From the NCBI RefSeq assembly GCF_900100965.1, contig NZ_FMUJ01000010.1:1-64000 (forward strand): DNA of 64,000 nt. Reading direction: 5' to 3'. Made by a program: the position numbers and the translations under genes. The DNA is from Variovorax sp. EL159. GTDB lineage: Bacteria; Pseudomonadota; Gammaproteobacteria; Burkholderiales; Burkholderiaceae_C. Below are positions 24,067-33,224 of this stretch, one piece after another. Every line of letters starts with the position of its first letter. The stretch's first letter is position 1. The notes beneath the pieces were generated by a model. The model was not told where the DNA came from. It saw only the letters and a list, made by a program, of their open reading frames with translations, and ran no database searches.

Positions 24067-24750
24067 TCAGGCGGCGCCGTAGCGCGTGCGGTAGGCCAGC
24101 ACGCGATCGCGGTGCGTGCCCAGGTCGGCGGCGGCATTGCCCGACAGGTAGCTCAGCAGGTCGTCCAGCGTGGCGATGGCGATCACCGACAGGCCGAGCT
24201 GGTTGCGCACGTACTGCACGGCGCTGTGGTCCACGTCGACGCCGTTCTCGGTGGCTTTCTCCTGCCGGTCGAGCGCGATGGCCACGGCATGCGGCGTGGC
24301 GCCGGCGGCCTGGATCGCGCCGATCGACTCGCGCACCGCGGTGCCGGCCGACATCACGTCGTCGACGATCAGCACGCGGCCCTTGAGCGGCGCGCCCACC
24401 AGGTTGCCGCCTTCGCCGTGCGCCTTGGCTTCCTTGCGGTTGTAGGCAAAGGGGTAGTTGCGGCCCCGGCGGGCCAGCTCGGCCGCCACCGTGGCGCCCA
24501 GCGGGATGCCCTTGTAGGCGGGGCCGAAGATCATGTCGAATTCGAGCCCGCTCTCGATCAGCCGGTCTGCATAGAATCCGGCCAGACGCGCGATCTTGCC
24601 GCCGTCGTCGAAGAGCCCCGAATTGAAGAAATAAGGACTCATCCGACCGGCTTTTGTCTTGAATTCGCCGAAGCGAAGTACGCCGGCATCCAACGCAAAC
24701 TGGACGAAGTCCTGTGCGACCGCGCTGCTTTTCTCACCATCTACAGCCAT
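24067..24750 (-). CDS. pyrE: Orotate phosphoribosyltransferase
   Basis: A 227-residue enzyme of pyrimidine synthesis that joins orotate and PRPP to make OMP. The PRPP motif VLIVDDVMSAGTA (about 130) and the FKTKAGRMSPYFFNSGLFDDG segment are typical. The start at 24750 gives the family length. Upstream codons in frame are antisense to the exonuclease gene, whose start lies only 13 bp away in the opposite direction. Confidence 0.95.
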   Translation of the reverse strand: MAVDGEKSSAVAQDFVQFALDAGVLRFGEFKTKAGRMSPYFFNSGLFDDGGKIARLAGFYADRLIESGLEFDMIFGPAYKGIPLGATVAAELARRGRNYPFAYNRKEAKAHGEGGNLVGAPLKGRVLIVDDVMSAGTAVRESIGAIQAAGATPHAVAIALDRQEKATENGVDVDHSAVQYVRNQLGLSVIAIATLDDLLSYLSGNAAADLGTHRDRVLAYRTRYGAA

Positions 24751-24763
24751 CGGGAATTTCCTT

Positions 24764-25567
24764 GTGTTCAAACTGACCAGTCTCAATCTCAATGGCCTGC
24801 GTTCGGCCGCTACCAAAGGCGTGGCCGACTGGGTGGCCGAACTTGCGCCGGATTGTATTTGCATGCAGGAGATCCGGGTCCAGGCCGGCGACGTCGAAGG
24901 CCGCTTCGAGGAGATGGCCGGGCTCAAGGGCCACTTCCATTTCGCCGAGAAGAAAGGCTACGCCGGCACCGCCGTCTACACGAAGCACGCGCCGAGCAAG
25001 GTCGTGGTCGGCTGGGGCGACGCCGAATTCGACGCCGAGGGCCGCTACCTCGAGCTGCGCTTCGACACGCCCAAGCGCAAGTTCTCCGTCATCAGCTGCT
25101 ACTTCCCGAGCGGCAGCTCGGGCGAAGAACGGCAGGCCGCCAAGTTCCGCTTTCTCGAAGGCTTCTTCCCGCACCTGGTGGCGCTCAAGAAGAAGCGCGA
25201 CTTCGTCCTGTGCGGCGACATCAACATCGCGCACCAGCAGATCGACCTGAAGAACTGGCGCGGCAACCAGAAGAACAGCGGCTTCCTGCCCGAAGAGCGC
25301 GCCTGGATGACGAAGCTGCTCGACGCCGGCACCGATGGCGCGGGCCTGGTGGACGTGTACCGCCGGCTCAAGCCGGACACCACCGACGAGGCCTACACCT
25401 GGTGGAGCAACCGCGGCCAGGCCTACGCCAACAACGTGGGATGGCGGCTCGACTACCACCTGGCCACGCCGGCCATCGGCGCGCTGGCGCGCACCGAGGC
25501 GATCTACAAGACCGTCAAGTTCAGCGACCACGCACCGATCACGGTGGAGTACGACTTCACGCTGTAA
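24764..25567 (+). CDS. xth: Exodeoxyribonuclease III (AP endonuclease family)
   Basis: A 267-residue Mg-dependent nuclease for repair of abasic sites and 3' blocked ends. Conserved blocks are LTSLNLNGLRSA, CICMQEIRVQ (catalytic Glu), GDINIAHQQIDLKNW, GWRLDYHLATP and the C-terminal SDHAPI. The GTG at 24764 is the start that aligns with the family; an ATG at 24659 would add 35 unrelated residues antisense to pyrE. The start lies 13 bp from the pyrE start, so the two promoters must overlap coding sequence. Confidence 0.92.
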   Translation: MFKLTSLNLNGLRSAATKGVADWVAELAPDCICMQEIRVQAGDVEGRFEEMAGLKGHFHFAEKKGYAGTAVYTKHAPSKVVVGWGDAEFDAEGRYLELRFDTPKRKFSVISCYFPSGSSGEERQAAKFRFLEGFFPHLVALKKKRDFVLCGDINIAHQQIDLKNWRGNQKNSGFLPEERAWMTKLLDAGTDGAGLVDVYRRLKPDTTDEAYTWWSNRGQAYANNVGWRLDYHLATPAIGALARTEAIYKTVKFSDHAPITVEYDFTL

Positions 25568-25586
25568 GCAAGTCGCGCTGCCGCCG

Positions 25587-26957
25587 ATGCCCGTTCCGCC
25601 TCCTTCCACGGTCGCGCCGTCTTCGTCCTCCGCCACGGCTGCGTCGGCGGTGTACCTGCCGCGCGACGTGGTGAACGCCCCCGAGGTCAAGGCCGCCATC
25701 GCGCGCCGCAGCGCCGAGCGCGGCGACGACGCCGACATGACGGCCTGGCTGCTGAACCACTTCTTCCGCTGGGCCATCGGCAGCTTCGCCAACGTGCTGC
25801 CGGTGCAGTCGCCCGCCGACTACCTGGCGGCGGCCGGCCCCGGCAAGCCGCTGCCCGAGTGGCTGGCCAAACAGCTCCAGCCGCGCGCGCCGATCGCCAC
25901 GGCCACCGCGCAGGACAAAGACAAGGACAAGGAAAAGTCGAAAGGAAAGTCGCAGGACAAGGCCGAATCGCCCGCCGCCGAAGCCAGCCCGAAGACCTTC
26001 TACTACCTCGACCCCGAGCACCTGCTGCTGGTCGACCGCGAGCGCATGCTGGTCGAGTTCCTGCGCTCGCGACGCGGCACGCGGCTCGAACAGAAGCTGC
26101 AGCGCATCACCTGCTTCATGGCCATGGCCATGTGGGAGCAGGAACACCAGCGCATGCAGGCCAAGCGCAACAAGGGCTGGGTGCCCAGCAGCGGCCTGGC
26201 GCTGAAGGAGCTGCTGCGCACGCCCAACGGCGTGATCTTCGAGTTCGTCGGCAGCCACGCGGCGCTGCGCGAGGAGATGGCCTACGAGTCGTTCCACATG
26301 CAGCACTGCCTGGGGCAGTTCGCCAACATCAAGAAGCTCGCCGGCGGCTACGGCGAGCAGTACGCCAGTGCCGCGCAAAGCGGCCGGCTGCGCCTGTTCA
26401 CGCTGCGCAGCGCGGGCAACCTGCCGCACGTGACCATCAGCCTCGAAGTGCATCCGGACGGGCTGCGGGTCGACCAGATCAAGGGCAAGCAGAACCGCCA
26501 CCCGATCCGCAAGTACGCCGACGACGTGCTGCAGTTTCTGCGCACGCTGCCGCCGCGCGGCGAGCGCCACAGCGACTGCGAGGGCATGGGCCTGGTGTTC
26601 GAGCCCGAGGCATCGGACACCGCCCAGGGCGAATGGAAGTTCGTGACCGACGTGCAGAGCCCCGACTTCCTGCTCAGTGTGATGAGCGGCAACTTCCACC
26701 TGATCGAGCACTTCGAGCAGCCGCCGCCGGCGTTGCAATGGCTGCTGCTGCGCATCGCGCCGCACGAGCTGGCGCGGCTGCGGCAGATGGACGTGGCCGT
26801 GGCGGCCGCCGCCCGGCTGACGCTGCCTCCGAACCGCCTGCCGCCGTCGCTGCGTACGGATGTGCCGGAAGCACCGCAGGCACCCGCCGCGATGATGGAA
26901 ATCGAGGGCATCTCGCTGAGCGCCGCCATGTGCGCGCCACCTACCGCGGCTGCGTGA
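25587..26957 (+). CDS. PcfJ-like domain protein
   Basis: A 456-residue cytosolic protein. The N-terminal part (about 25-85) is followed by a Lys/Asp-rich linker (KDKDKEKSKGKSQDK, about 110-135). The central PcfJ-like region (about 225-315) has MQHCLGQFA, the YGEQYA segment, LFTLRSAGNLPHVTISLEV and DQIKGKQNRHP. PcfJ-like proteins occur on conjugative plasmids and in many genomes without known biochemistry. It starts 19 bp after the xth stop and 4 bp before the DUF1266 gene, so it opens a three-gene operon of obscure families. Confidence 0.65.
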   Translation: MPVPPPSTVAPSSSSATAASAVYLPRDVVNAPEVKAAIARRSAERGDDADMTAWLLNHFFRWAIGSFANVLPVQSPADYLAAAGPGKPLPEWLAKQLQPRAPIATATAQDKDKDKEKSKGKSQDKAESPAAEASPKTFYYLDPEHLLLVDRERMLVEFLRSRRGTRLEQKLQRITCFMAMAMWEQEHQRMQAKRNKGWVPSSGLALKELLRTPNGVIFEFVGSHAALREEMAYESFHMQHCLGQFANIKKLAGGYGEQYASAAQSGRLRLFTLRSAGNLPHVTISLEVHPDGLRVDQIKGKQNRHPIRKYADDVLQFLRTLPPRGERHSDCEGMGLVFEPEASDTAQGEWKFVTDVQSPDFLLSVMSGNFHLIEHFEQPPPALQWLLLRIAPHELARLRQMDVAVAAAARLTLPPNRLPPSLRTDVPEAPQAPAAMMEIEGISLSAAMCAPPTAAA

Positions 26958-26961
26958 CGAC

Positions 26962-27774
26962 ATGCTGAAGGCCTTCATCCTCCTGCTGCTGCTGGGCTTG
27001 CTGTACCTCGGGGTGCGCGTGGCCTGGTTCATCGTGCGCACGGTTTTCCGCATCGCCATGCACGGCTCGGGCAAGGTCATCGGCCACATGGAGAAAGCCA
27101 ACGCCGACCTCTCGGCGCGCGCGGCGCAGGCCCGGGCCGAGTCCGGCAAGGTCGTGCCCAACCGCCGCCGCTGGGCGTTGGCGCTCGGCGACATCCTGCT
27201 GCTGCGCAACGGCCTGCGCTGCGACAGCGACGCGCTGGCGCTCGACTTGCCCACCGAGCAGCGCCAGCGGCTGGCCAAGCAGGTGCTGCGCGAAATGAAC
27301 ATGGCCGCCGACCTGCCCGAGCGCGACATCGCCACGCAGATGCAGGCCGCGCTGGTCGGCTGGGTCGGCGGACTCGGCCGCACCCACGCCAACTTCTACG
27401 AACAGCTCGCGGCCGAGGGCAAGGTGCGCGACGCGCTGGCCTTCGACTGCGCGCGCACCGCCTTCCTGGTGCGCTGCATCGCGCTGCTGGGCTGGGTGCC
27501 CGAATCGCAGGCCTGGCTGGTGCTGTTCCTGAACGCGCAGCGCGCGCAGGACAGCTTCGAGAGCTGGGAAGACTTCGGCCACGCCTACGCGCGGGCCCGG
27601 CTGCACTGGCTGCGCATCAGCAGCCAGGACGGCCCCGCCTCTTCGCGCGCCACGCTGGAAGTGCAGGAGCACCTGCAGAACACCCAGGGCAACTGGCTCA
27701 CGTTGCCGTGGAAGCGCTACCGCATCTTCGACCCCCAACCCACCATCACCATCGCCCCCGTCGCGACGGCCTGA
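26962..27774 (+). CDS. DUF1266-type protein with N-terminal membrane helix
   Basis: A 270-residue protein. One N-terminal hydrophobic helix (about 4-28) should anchor it in the inner membrane. The soluble part ends in a DUF1266-like block: AFDCARTAFLVRCIALLGWV, then AQRAQDSFESWEDFGHAYARA. DUF1266 proteins include E. coli YbeR and YbeU, which sit beside Sel1-repeat and J-domain genes; here too the neighbour has Sel1-like repeats. The function is unknown. Confidence 0.65.
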   Translation: MLKAFILLLLLGLLYLGVRVAWFIVRTVFRIAMHGSGKVIGHMEKANADLSARAAQARAESGKVVPNRRRWALALGDILLLRNGLRCDSDALALDLPTEQRQRLAKQVLREMNMAADLPERDIATQMQAALVGWVGGLGRTHANFYEQLAAEGKVRDALAFDCARTAFLVRCIALLGWVPESQAWLVLFLNAQRAQDSFESWEDFGHAYARARLHWLRISSQDGPASSRATLEVQEHLQNTQGNWLTLPWKRYRIFDPQPTITIAPVATA

Positions 27775-27811
27775 ATCGGCCCGAATCAGCCTGAAGCGCG
27801 ACCGCCCGCCC

Positions 27812-29812
27812 ATGACGACAAACACGCCCCCCGCCGCAGCGACCGTGATTCCTCCCGCGCCCGCGCGCTGGAAGCTCTGCGACATCGACGCCCTGCTGCG
27901 TACCGGCGACTACGCCGCGCTCGACCAGCGCCTGGACGACGCGCTGGCCGCCAGCTTCCACGACCGCGACGACGAAGAGCGCTACTACGGCGCGCTGCCC
28001 GACGACCTCTCCGGCTGCACGGCGGACGGTGCCGAGGGCCTGGCCCGGCTGCTCGCCTGGCAGGCCGCCAACCCGCAATCGGCCCACGCCTGGCTTTGCG
28101 AAGCCCACTACTGGTACCACTGGGCCTACCAGTACCGAGGCTCGGGCTGGGCCAGTTCGGTCACCGCGCTGGGCTGGGAATGCGCCCATGCCTGCGCCAC
28201 GCGCAGCGCGGTCGCGGCCCTGCGGGCGCTGACGCTCGCGCCCACCATGTGGACCAGCTGTGCCCTGCTGCTGCAAAGCACCTCAGCCTTCAACGAACCC
28301 GACTGGCTGACCGAGCTGGTGCGCAGCGGCCGCTGGCCCGACAGCCCGCTGCAGCACTCGTTTTCGCTCGGCGACCCGGCCACACGCGAAGAGCTGCTCA
28401 CCATGCTCGCGCGCTCGGGCCTGCGGCACGACGAGCGCATCGCATGCCCTGAAGAAGCGCCCGTCGCCCTGCCCTCGCCCGTGCAGGGCAAGAAGATGAT
28501 CAGCGGCATCTCTTACTGGATCCATGCCACGCTGCACGTGCACCCGCGGCTGTTCTTCTTCATGCGCCAGTGCGTCTGGTTCCAGCAGCCGCGCTGGGGC
28601 GGCAGCCACGAGCGCGTGCGCGCCTTCATCGCGTCGCCCGCCTGCGCGCACCTGAACGAGGTCGAGAAAGACCGGCTGCGCCACGAGATCTGGCGCGACG
28701 ACTACCAGGGCAACTCGGTCGACAAGGACGACGACCCGGTCGAAGCCCAGCAGCGCATGGCCGCCACGCGCCAGCGCGCCAACGAGGCGCTCTACCCCTA
28801 CCACCGCTGGGAAACCCTGCGCTGGCTGGCCATCAGCCACTACATGCTCGACCAGCACGCGGAAGCACTGGCCTGCCTGCGCGAAGCCGAGAGCCACCAC
28901 CCCATCGACGACGAATACGCGATGAACATGGCGGTGCACATCGCGCTCGAACAGGAGCCCGAAGGCCACTGGCTGGGCCAGGCCATCTGCAACAGCGCCA
29001 ACGCCTACGAATGCAACACCGCGCTGATCCTGCACGGCTACTGCAGCCTGAAGGGCGTCTTCGGCTTCGTGCCCAACGAAGCGACCGGCAACGCGTGGCT
29101 GGCGGCCGCGCGCGAGCGTGCCGCCGGCACCGAGCACTGGGACGACCTGGCGCGCGCCCTGTGGCGCGTGCCGCGCAACAAGGAAGCCTTCGAGATGCTG
29201 GAGCTCGGTCTGGCGGCGGGCGACACCTCGTGCCTGCTCACGCTCGGCATCTTCCACGCCGGTGGCCTGCACGGCACGAAAGACCGGCAGCAGGCCATGC
29301 GCTGCTACAGCCAGGCGGCAGACGTCGGCAACAGCGTCGCAGCCTACAAGCTCGGCTACCTTTGCCACGACATGGCCTGGGAAGACGCCACACCCGCGGC
29401 ACAACGCCCCGCGCTGCAGGTGCAGGCGGTCGAGGCCATGCTGAAGGCCCGCGAGCTCGGCCACGAAAGTGCCACCGAGGGCGCGTTGATGTTCATCAGC
29501 GACCTGTCCGACCTGAGCGCGCGCCATCGCCACCTGGACTTCGTGCGCGAGCATGCGACCAACGGCGACGCCATCGCAATGGCCGCGCTGTCGACCCTGC
29601 TGGCCGACGCCAACGACAAGGTGCTCTACAACTACCGCGAGAGCGTGCGCTGGATCATGGGCGCGCAAGCCGTCGCGCCCGAAGACGAGTTCGTGGTCAA
29701 CGTGACCAAGAACACGCACCAGGACGGCTTTCTTTCGTCCACGCTCTACAAGCTCACGCGCCGCCAGATCAAGGCGCACGAAATTCCCGGCGGCGACAAC
29801 GCGATGGTCTGA
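27812..29812 (+). CDS. DUF4034-type protein with TPR/Sel1-like repeats
   Basis: A 666-residue soluble protein. The N-terminal half (about 20-330) matches DUF4034, with LLRTGDYAALDQRLD, LLAWQAANPQSAHAWLCEA and a tryptophan/tyrosine-rich AHYWYHWAYQYRGSGWAS segment. The C-terminal half carries Sel1/TPR-like helical repeats (for example AMRCYSQAADVGNSVAAYKLGYL near 495-515). Such repeats usually mediate protein binding. It is the third gene of the PcfJ-like/DUF1266 unit, 37 bp after the second, and the last before the convergent LysR gene. Confidence 0.68.
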   Translation: MTTNTPPAAATVIPPAPARWKLCDIDALLRTGDYAALDQRLDDALAASFHDRDDEERYYGALPDDLSGCTADGAEGLARLLAWQAANPQSAHAWLCEAHYWYHWAYQYRGSGWASSVTALGWECAHACATRSAVAALRALTLAPTMWTSCALLLQSTSAFNEPDWLTELVRSGRWPDSPLQHSFSLGDPATREELLTMLARSGLRHDERIACPEEAPVALPSPVQGKKMISGISYWIHATLHVHPRLFFFMRQCVWFQQPRWGGSHERVRAFIASPACAHLNEVEKDRLRHEIWRDDYQGNSVDKDDDPVEAQQRMAATRQRANEALYPYHRWETLRWLAISHYMLDQHAEALACLREAESHHPIDDEYAMNMAVHIALEQEPEGHWLGQAICNSANAYECNTALILHGYCSLKGVFGFVPNEATGNAWLAAARERAAGTEHWDDLARALWRVPRNKEAFEMLELGLAAGDTSCLLTLGIFHAGGLHGTKDRQQAMRCYSQAADVGNSVAAYKLGYLCHDMAWEDATPAAQRPALQVQAVEAMLKARELGHESATEGALMFISDLSDLSARHRHLDFVREHATNGDAIAMAALSTLLADANDKVLYNYRESVRWIMGAQAVAPEDEFVVNVTKNTHQDGFLSSTLYKLTRRQIKAHEIPGGDNAMV

Positions 29813-29833
29813 GCGCCCGCGGGTGGCAACCCG

Positions 29834-30742
29834 CTACCGAGAGAGCGCGGGCAGCGCCTTCACCAGTGTGGCGGTGAAGGCCTGCATGGCTTCGGTCTCT
29901 TGCGTGCCGCGCTTGGTGATGCGGTAGAAGTCGAGCCCGACCTTCGGCTGGGTCAGCACGTCGGTGCGCACGCGATGGCGGCGGCAGGCCGCGAGCGCGA
30001 AGGTCGGCATCACGGCGGTGCCGAAGCCGGCCTCCACCATCGAGATCAGCGTGCCGAAGAAATTGAACGCGGGCCGCTGCGCGTCGGCCAGGCCGATGGT
30101 GGACAGATGCTGGTCGATCACCTTCTGGATCGGGTTGCCCGGTGGCAGTCCGATGAGCCCGGCACCGCGCAATGCCGACCAGGGTGCGGTGCGCACGGCG
30201 GGCGGCTCATCGGCACCGCCCGGCAAGGGCGCCACGCGCATCAGGTGAAAGCGCCCGACCGGCGTGCGGTCGAGCCCCGCCGCGGCCTTGAAGAAAAAGC
30301 CCAGGCCCATGTCCGCATCGCCGGCGGTCACCATCGCGCCGACGTCGTGCAGGTCGGCATCGAACAGGCGCAGGCTCACCTGCGGATGGGCCTGCCGGAA
30401 AGTGGTGAACACCTGCGGCAGCAGGTGCGACGACACCAGCGGCGTGGCGGCGATGCGCAAGGTCTGGCGCGCCTCGTCGCCCTCGGCGCCGAGCTGCGCG
30501 GCCACGTCGTCGAGGTCGGTGACCAGGCGCTCCACCACCGGCAGCAGCCGCCGCCCGGCCGGCGTGAGGCTCACCACGCGCGTGGTGCGGTCGAACAGCC
30601 GGCAGCCCAGCTGCTTTTCCATTTCGCGGATCAGGATGCTCAGCCCCGCCTGCGTGATGTGCGCCTGCTCGGCCGCGCGCGTGAAGTTGCCGATGCGCGC
30701 CACATGCAGAAAGGCGCGCATCTGGCGGGTCGAGAGGTTCAT
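29834..30742 (-). CDS. LysR-family transcriptional regulator
   Basis: A 302-residue regulator with an N-terminal HTH (about 5-62, FTRAAEQAHITQAGLSILIREME) and a type-2 periplasmic-binding fold effector domain. It is divergent from the flavin monooxygenase gene across a 99-bp gap containing a LysR-type palindrome. It probably activates that gene and represses itself in response to an aromatic substrate or product. Confidence 0.88.
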   Translation of the reverse strand: MNLSTRQMRAFLHVARIGNFTRAAEQAHITQAGLSILIREMEKQLGCRLFDRTTRVVSLTPAGRRLLPVVERLVTDLDDVAAQLGAEGDEARQTLRIAATPLVSSHLLPQVFTTFRQAHPQVSLRLFDADLHDVGAMVTAGDADMGLGFFFKAAAGLDRTPVGRFHLMRVAPLPGGADEPPAVRTAPWSALRGAGLIGLPPGNPIQKVIDQHLSTIGLADAQRPAFNFFGTLISMVEAGFGTAVMPTFALAACRRHRVRTDVLTQPKVGLDFYRITKRGTQETEAMQAFTATLVKALPALSR

Positions 30743-30751
30743 AAGGATTCA

Positions 30752-30767
30752 TGATAAATCCATATCA
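30752..30767. promoter_or_regulatory. Candidate LysR binding site
   Basis: TGATA-N6-TATCA is an interrupted palindrome that fits the T-N11-A pattern of LysR sites. It lies 10 bp upstream of the LysR start and about 75 bp upstream of the monooxygenase start, as expected for an autoregulatory and activating site. Confidence 0.5.
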
Positions 30768-30841
30768 CATCTAAATTTCCCAAATGGCTTGCTCGCGTTC
30801 CTAATGCGCCTCCGGGATACACCGCAACACCACGAACGACC

Positions 30842-32077
30842 ATGAACGAAGTCATCATCCTGGGCGCCGGCATCGGCGGCCTGACCCTGGCACTGAGCCT
30901 GCACCAGGCCGGCATTCCCTGCCGCGTGTACGAGGCCGTGCCCGAGCTCAAGCCATTGGGCGTGGGCGTGAACCTGCTGCCGCACGCGGTGCGCGAGCTG
31001 ACCGAGCTGGGTCTGCTGCCGCAGCTCGACGCGGTGGGCGTTCGCACCAAGGAATCGATCTTCTTCACCGAGCACGGCCAGCTGATCTTTCGCGAAGCGG
31101 CGGGCGAGCATGCGGGTTACGACTGGCCCCAGTTCTCGATCCATCGCGGGGACCTGCAGACCGTGTTGTACGAAGAGACGCTCAGGCGCCTGGGCCCTGA
31201 CAGCGTGGTCTGCAACAGCCGCTGCACCGGCGTGACGCAAGACGCCGAAGGCGTGACCGTGCATTTCGCGAACGCACCCTCGGTGCGCGGCGCGGTCGCG
31301 GTCGGCTGCGACGGCATCCACTCGGCGCTGCGCAAGCAGCTCTATCCGAACGAAGGCGCACCGCGCTACTCGGGCGTGAACATGTGGCGTGGCACCGCGC
31401 GCTGGAAGCCGTTCCTGTCGGGCGCGAGCATGGTGCGCGCGGGCTGGCTGTCGGTCGGCAAGATGGTGATCTACCCGATCCGCAACGACATCGATGCCGA
31501 GGGCCACCAGCTCGTGAACTGGGTGGCCGAGATCCATGCGCCGCAGCCCGCGATGCGCGACTGGAGCCGCGCCGGCCGCCTCGAAGATTTCATGCCCGCC
31601 TTTGCCGACTGGCATTTCGACTGGCTCGACGTGCCGGCGCTGATCCTCGCCTCGGACACCATCCTCGAGTACCCCATGGTCGACCAGGACCCACTGCCGC
31701 GCTGGACGCACGGACGCCTCACGCTGCTCGGCGATGCCGCGCACCCGATGGTGCCGCGCGGCTCCAACGGCGCGGGCCAGGCCATCATCGACGCGCGCTT
31801 CCTGTCGGGCGCACTCAAGGACCTGGGCGTGGGCACCGCCGCGCTCGAAGACTACGACCGCGTGCGCGTGAAGGCGACCACCGACGTCGTGCTGACCAAC
31901 CGCAGCAACCCGCCCGACGCGATCCTGCGCGAAGTGTTCGAGCGCTCGGGCGGCCAGCGCTTCGAGCAGATCGAAGATGTCGTGACCACGGCCGAGCTGC
32001 AGGCCATCTCGGACAACTACAAGCGCGTGGCCGGCTACGACCCGGTGGCGCTGAAGGCGCGCGCCTCGTACCTCTGA
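30842..32077 (+). CDS. PhzS-like flavin-dependent monooxygenase
   Basis: A 411-residue class A flavoprotein monooxygenase. It has GAGIGGLTLALSLHQAG at the N-terminus (FAD), an SIHRGDLQ segment, VGCDGIHSALRKQL (DG motif) and LLGDAAHPMVPRGSNGAGQAI (GD motif). The SNGAGQAI variant is typical of PhzS and related enzymes that hydroxylate or decarboxylatively hydroxylate aromatic or N-heterocyclic acids. The substrate is unknown. No phenazine genes are nearby; the Bug receptor downstream suggests catabolism of an imported aromatic acid. Confidence 0.78.
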   Translation: MNEVIILGAGIGGLTLALSLHQAGIPCRVYEAVPELKPLGVGVNLLPHAVRELTELGLLPQLDAVGVRTKESIFFTEHGQLIFREAAGEHAGYDWPQFSIHRGDLQTVLYEETLRRLGPDSVVCNSRCTGVTQDAEGVTVHFANAPSVRGAVAVGCDGIHSALRKQLYPNEGAPRYSGVNMWRGTARWKPFLSGASMVRAGWLSVGKMVIYPIRNDIDAEGHQLVNWVAEIHAPQPAMRDWSRAGRLEDFMPAFADWHFDWLDVPALILASDTILEYPMVDQDPLPRWTHGRLTLLGDAAHPMVPRGSNGAGQAIIDARFLSGALKDLGVGTAALEDYDRVRVKATTDVVLTNRSNPPDAILREVFERSGGQRFEQIEDVVTTAELQAISDNYKRVAGYDPVALKARASYL

Positions 32078-32122
32078 GCGCCGGCCCCCTACCCACAAGA
32101 AAGACAACGGAGACCCCCACCC

Positions 32123-33085
32123 ATGCGACTGTTCACCCGCACCCTTGCCGCCCTGCTCGTTTCGGCCACCGCCATGGCCGCCCACGCCTGGCCCGACCAG
32201 CCGATCACGCTGGTGGTGCCCTACACGCCCGGCACCGGCATCGACCTCGTCGCGCGCCAGCTCTCGGCCCGCCTGCCGGCCCTGCTGGGCCAGCCAGTGA
32301 TCGTGGACAACGTGGCCGGCGCCAGCGGCAACATCGGCAGCGAGAAAGTGGCCCGCGCCAAGCCCGACGGCTACACGCTGATGGTGCAGGTCAACACGCT
32401 GGTCATGAACCGCAGCCTCTACAAGTCGCTGAGCTACGACCCGGTGAACGATTTCACGCCGGTGTCGCTCACGTCCTGGGGCACGCTGCTGCTGGTGACG
32501 AACCCGAACGTGCAGAAGGCCAGTACGGTGGCGCAGTTGGTGAGCGCGGCCAAGGCCCACCCCGGCAAGCTGACCTATGCCACGCCGGGCGTCGGCACAC
32601 CGCATCACCTGTCGATGGCGCTCTTCATGCAGGGCACCGGCACCGAGATGCTGCACGTGCCGTACAAGGGCACGGCTGGCGCGGTGACCGACCTGCTGGG
32701 CGGGCGCATCGACACCATGTTCCTGCCCGTGCACGTGGCGCTGCAGCACATCCAGGTCGGCAAGCTCAAGGCCATTGCCACCGGCAGCAGCAAACGCCTG
32801 TCGCAACTGCCCGATGTGCCCACGCTGGCCGAGACCGGCGTGACCGCCGACAACGTGGACATGTGGTACGGCGTGCTCGCACCCAAGGGCACGCCGCCCG
32901 AGGTGGTGGCGCGGCTCAACAAGGAGATCGCGGCGGTGCTGAAGCAGCCCGACGTGGCGAAGTCGTTCGAGTCGCAGGGCATGGTGCCGGCGAGTTCGAC
33001 GCCGGCGGAGTTCGGGGCGCTCATCAAGAAGGATGCGGATCGGTGGGCTGGGGTGGTGAAGCGCGGGAACATCACCGCCGACTGA
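32123..33085 (+). CDS. Bug/TctC-family periplasmic solute receptor
   Basis: A 320-residue exported receptor (signal peptide about 1-23, ending AAHAW). Bug blocks are present: PDQPITLVVPYTPGTGID, DNVAGASGNIGSEKVARAKPDGYT, LPDVPTLAETG. It follows the PhzS-like gene by 45 bp and probably captures the substrate of that enzyme. As with the other receptor in the window, no TctA/TctB membrane genes are adjacent. Confidence 0.87.
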   Translation: MRLFTRTLAALLVSATAMAAHAWPDQPITLVVPYTPGTGIDLVARQLSARLPALLGQPVIVDNVAGASGNIGSEKVARAKPDGYTLMVQVNTLVMNRSLYKSLSYDPVNDFTPVSLTSWGTLLLVTNPNVQKASTVAQLVSAAKAHPGKLTYATPGVGTPHHLSMALFMQGTGTEMLHVPYKGTAGAVTDLLGGRIDTMFLPVHVALQHIQVGKLKAIATGSSKRLSQLPDVPTLAETGVTADNVDMWYGVLAPKGTPPEVVARLNKEIAAVLKQPDVAKSFESQGMVPASSTPAEFGALIKKDADRWAGVVKRGNITAD

Positions 33086-33097
33086 GTTGCGATCTTT

Positions 33098-33211
33098 CTC
33101 CCTCCCCTTCTGGGGGAGGGTTGGGGTGGGGGCACGACGGCCTTTGCAAAGGCTGTGCAGTGGCCAACGCCGAGAGCCCCCATCCCAGCCTTCCCCCAGA
33201 GGGGGAAGGAG
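33098..33211. repeat. BIME-like paired inverted repeat
   Basis: Two 36-bp arms (33098-33133 and 33176-33211) are inverted copies with five mismatches; each holds a small hairpin of the CCC(T)CCCC / GGGGAGGG type. It lies between the convergent Bug and GntR genes. The arms match those of the element at 9357 more closely than those at 15065 or 42773. Confidence 0.85.
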
Positions 33212-33224
33212 CAATACCCGCGGC

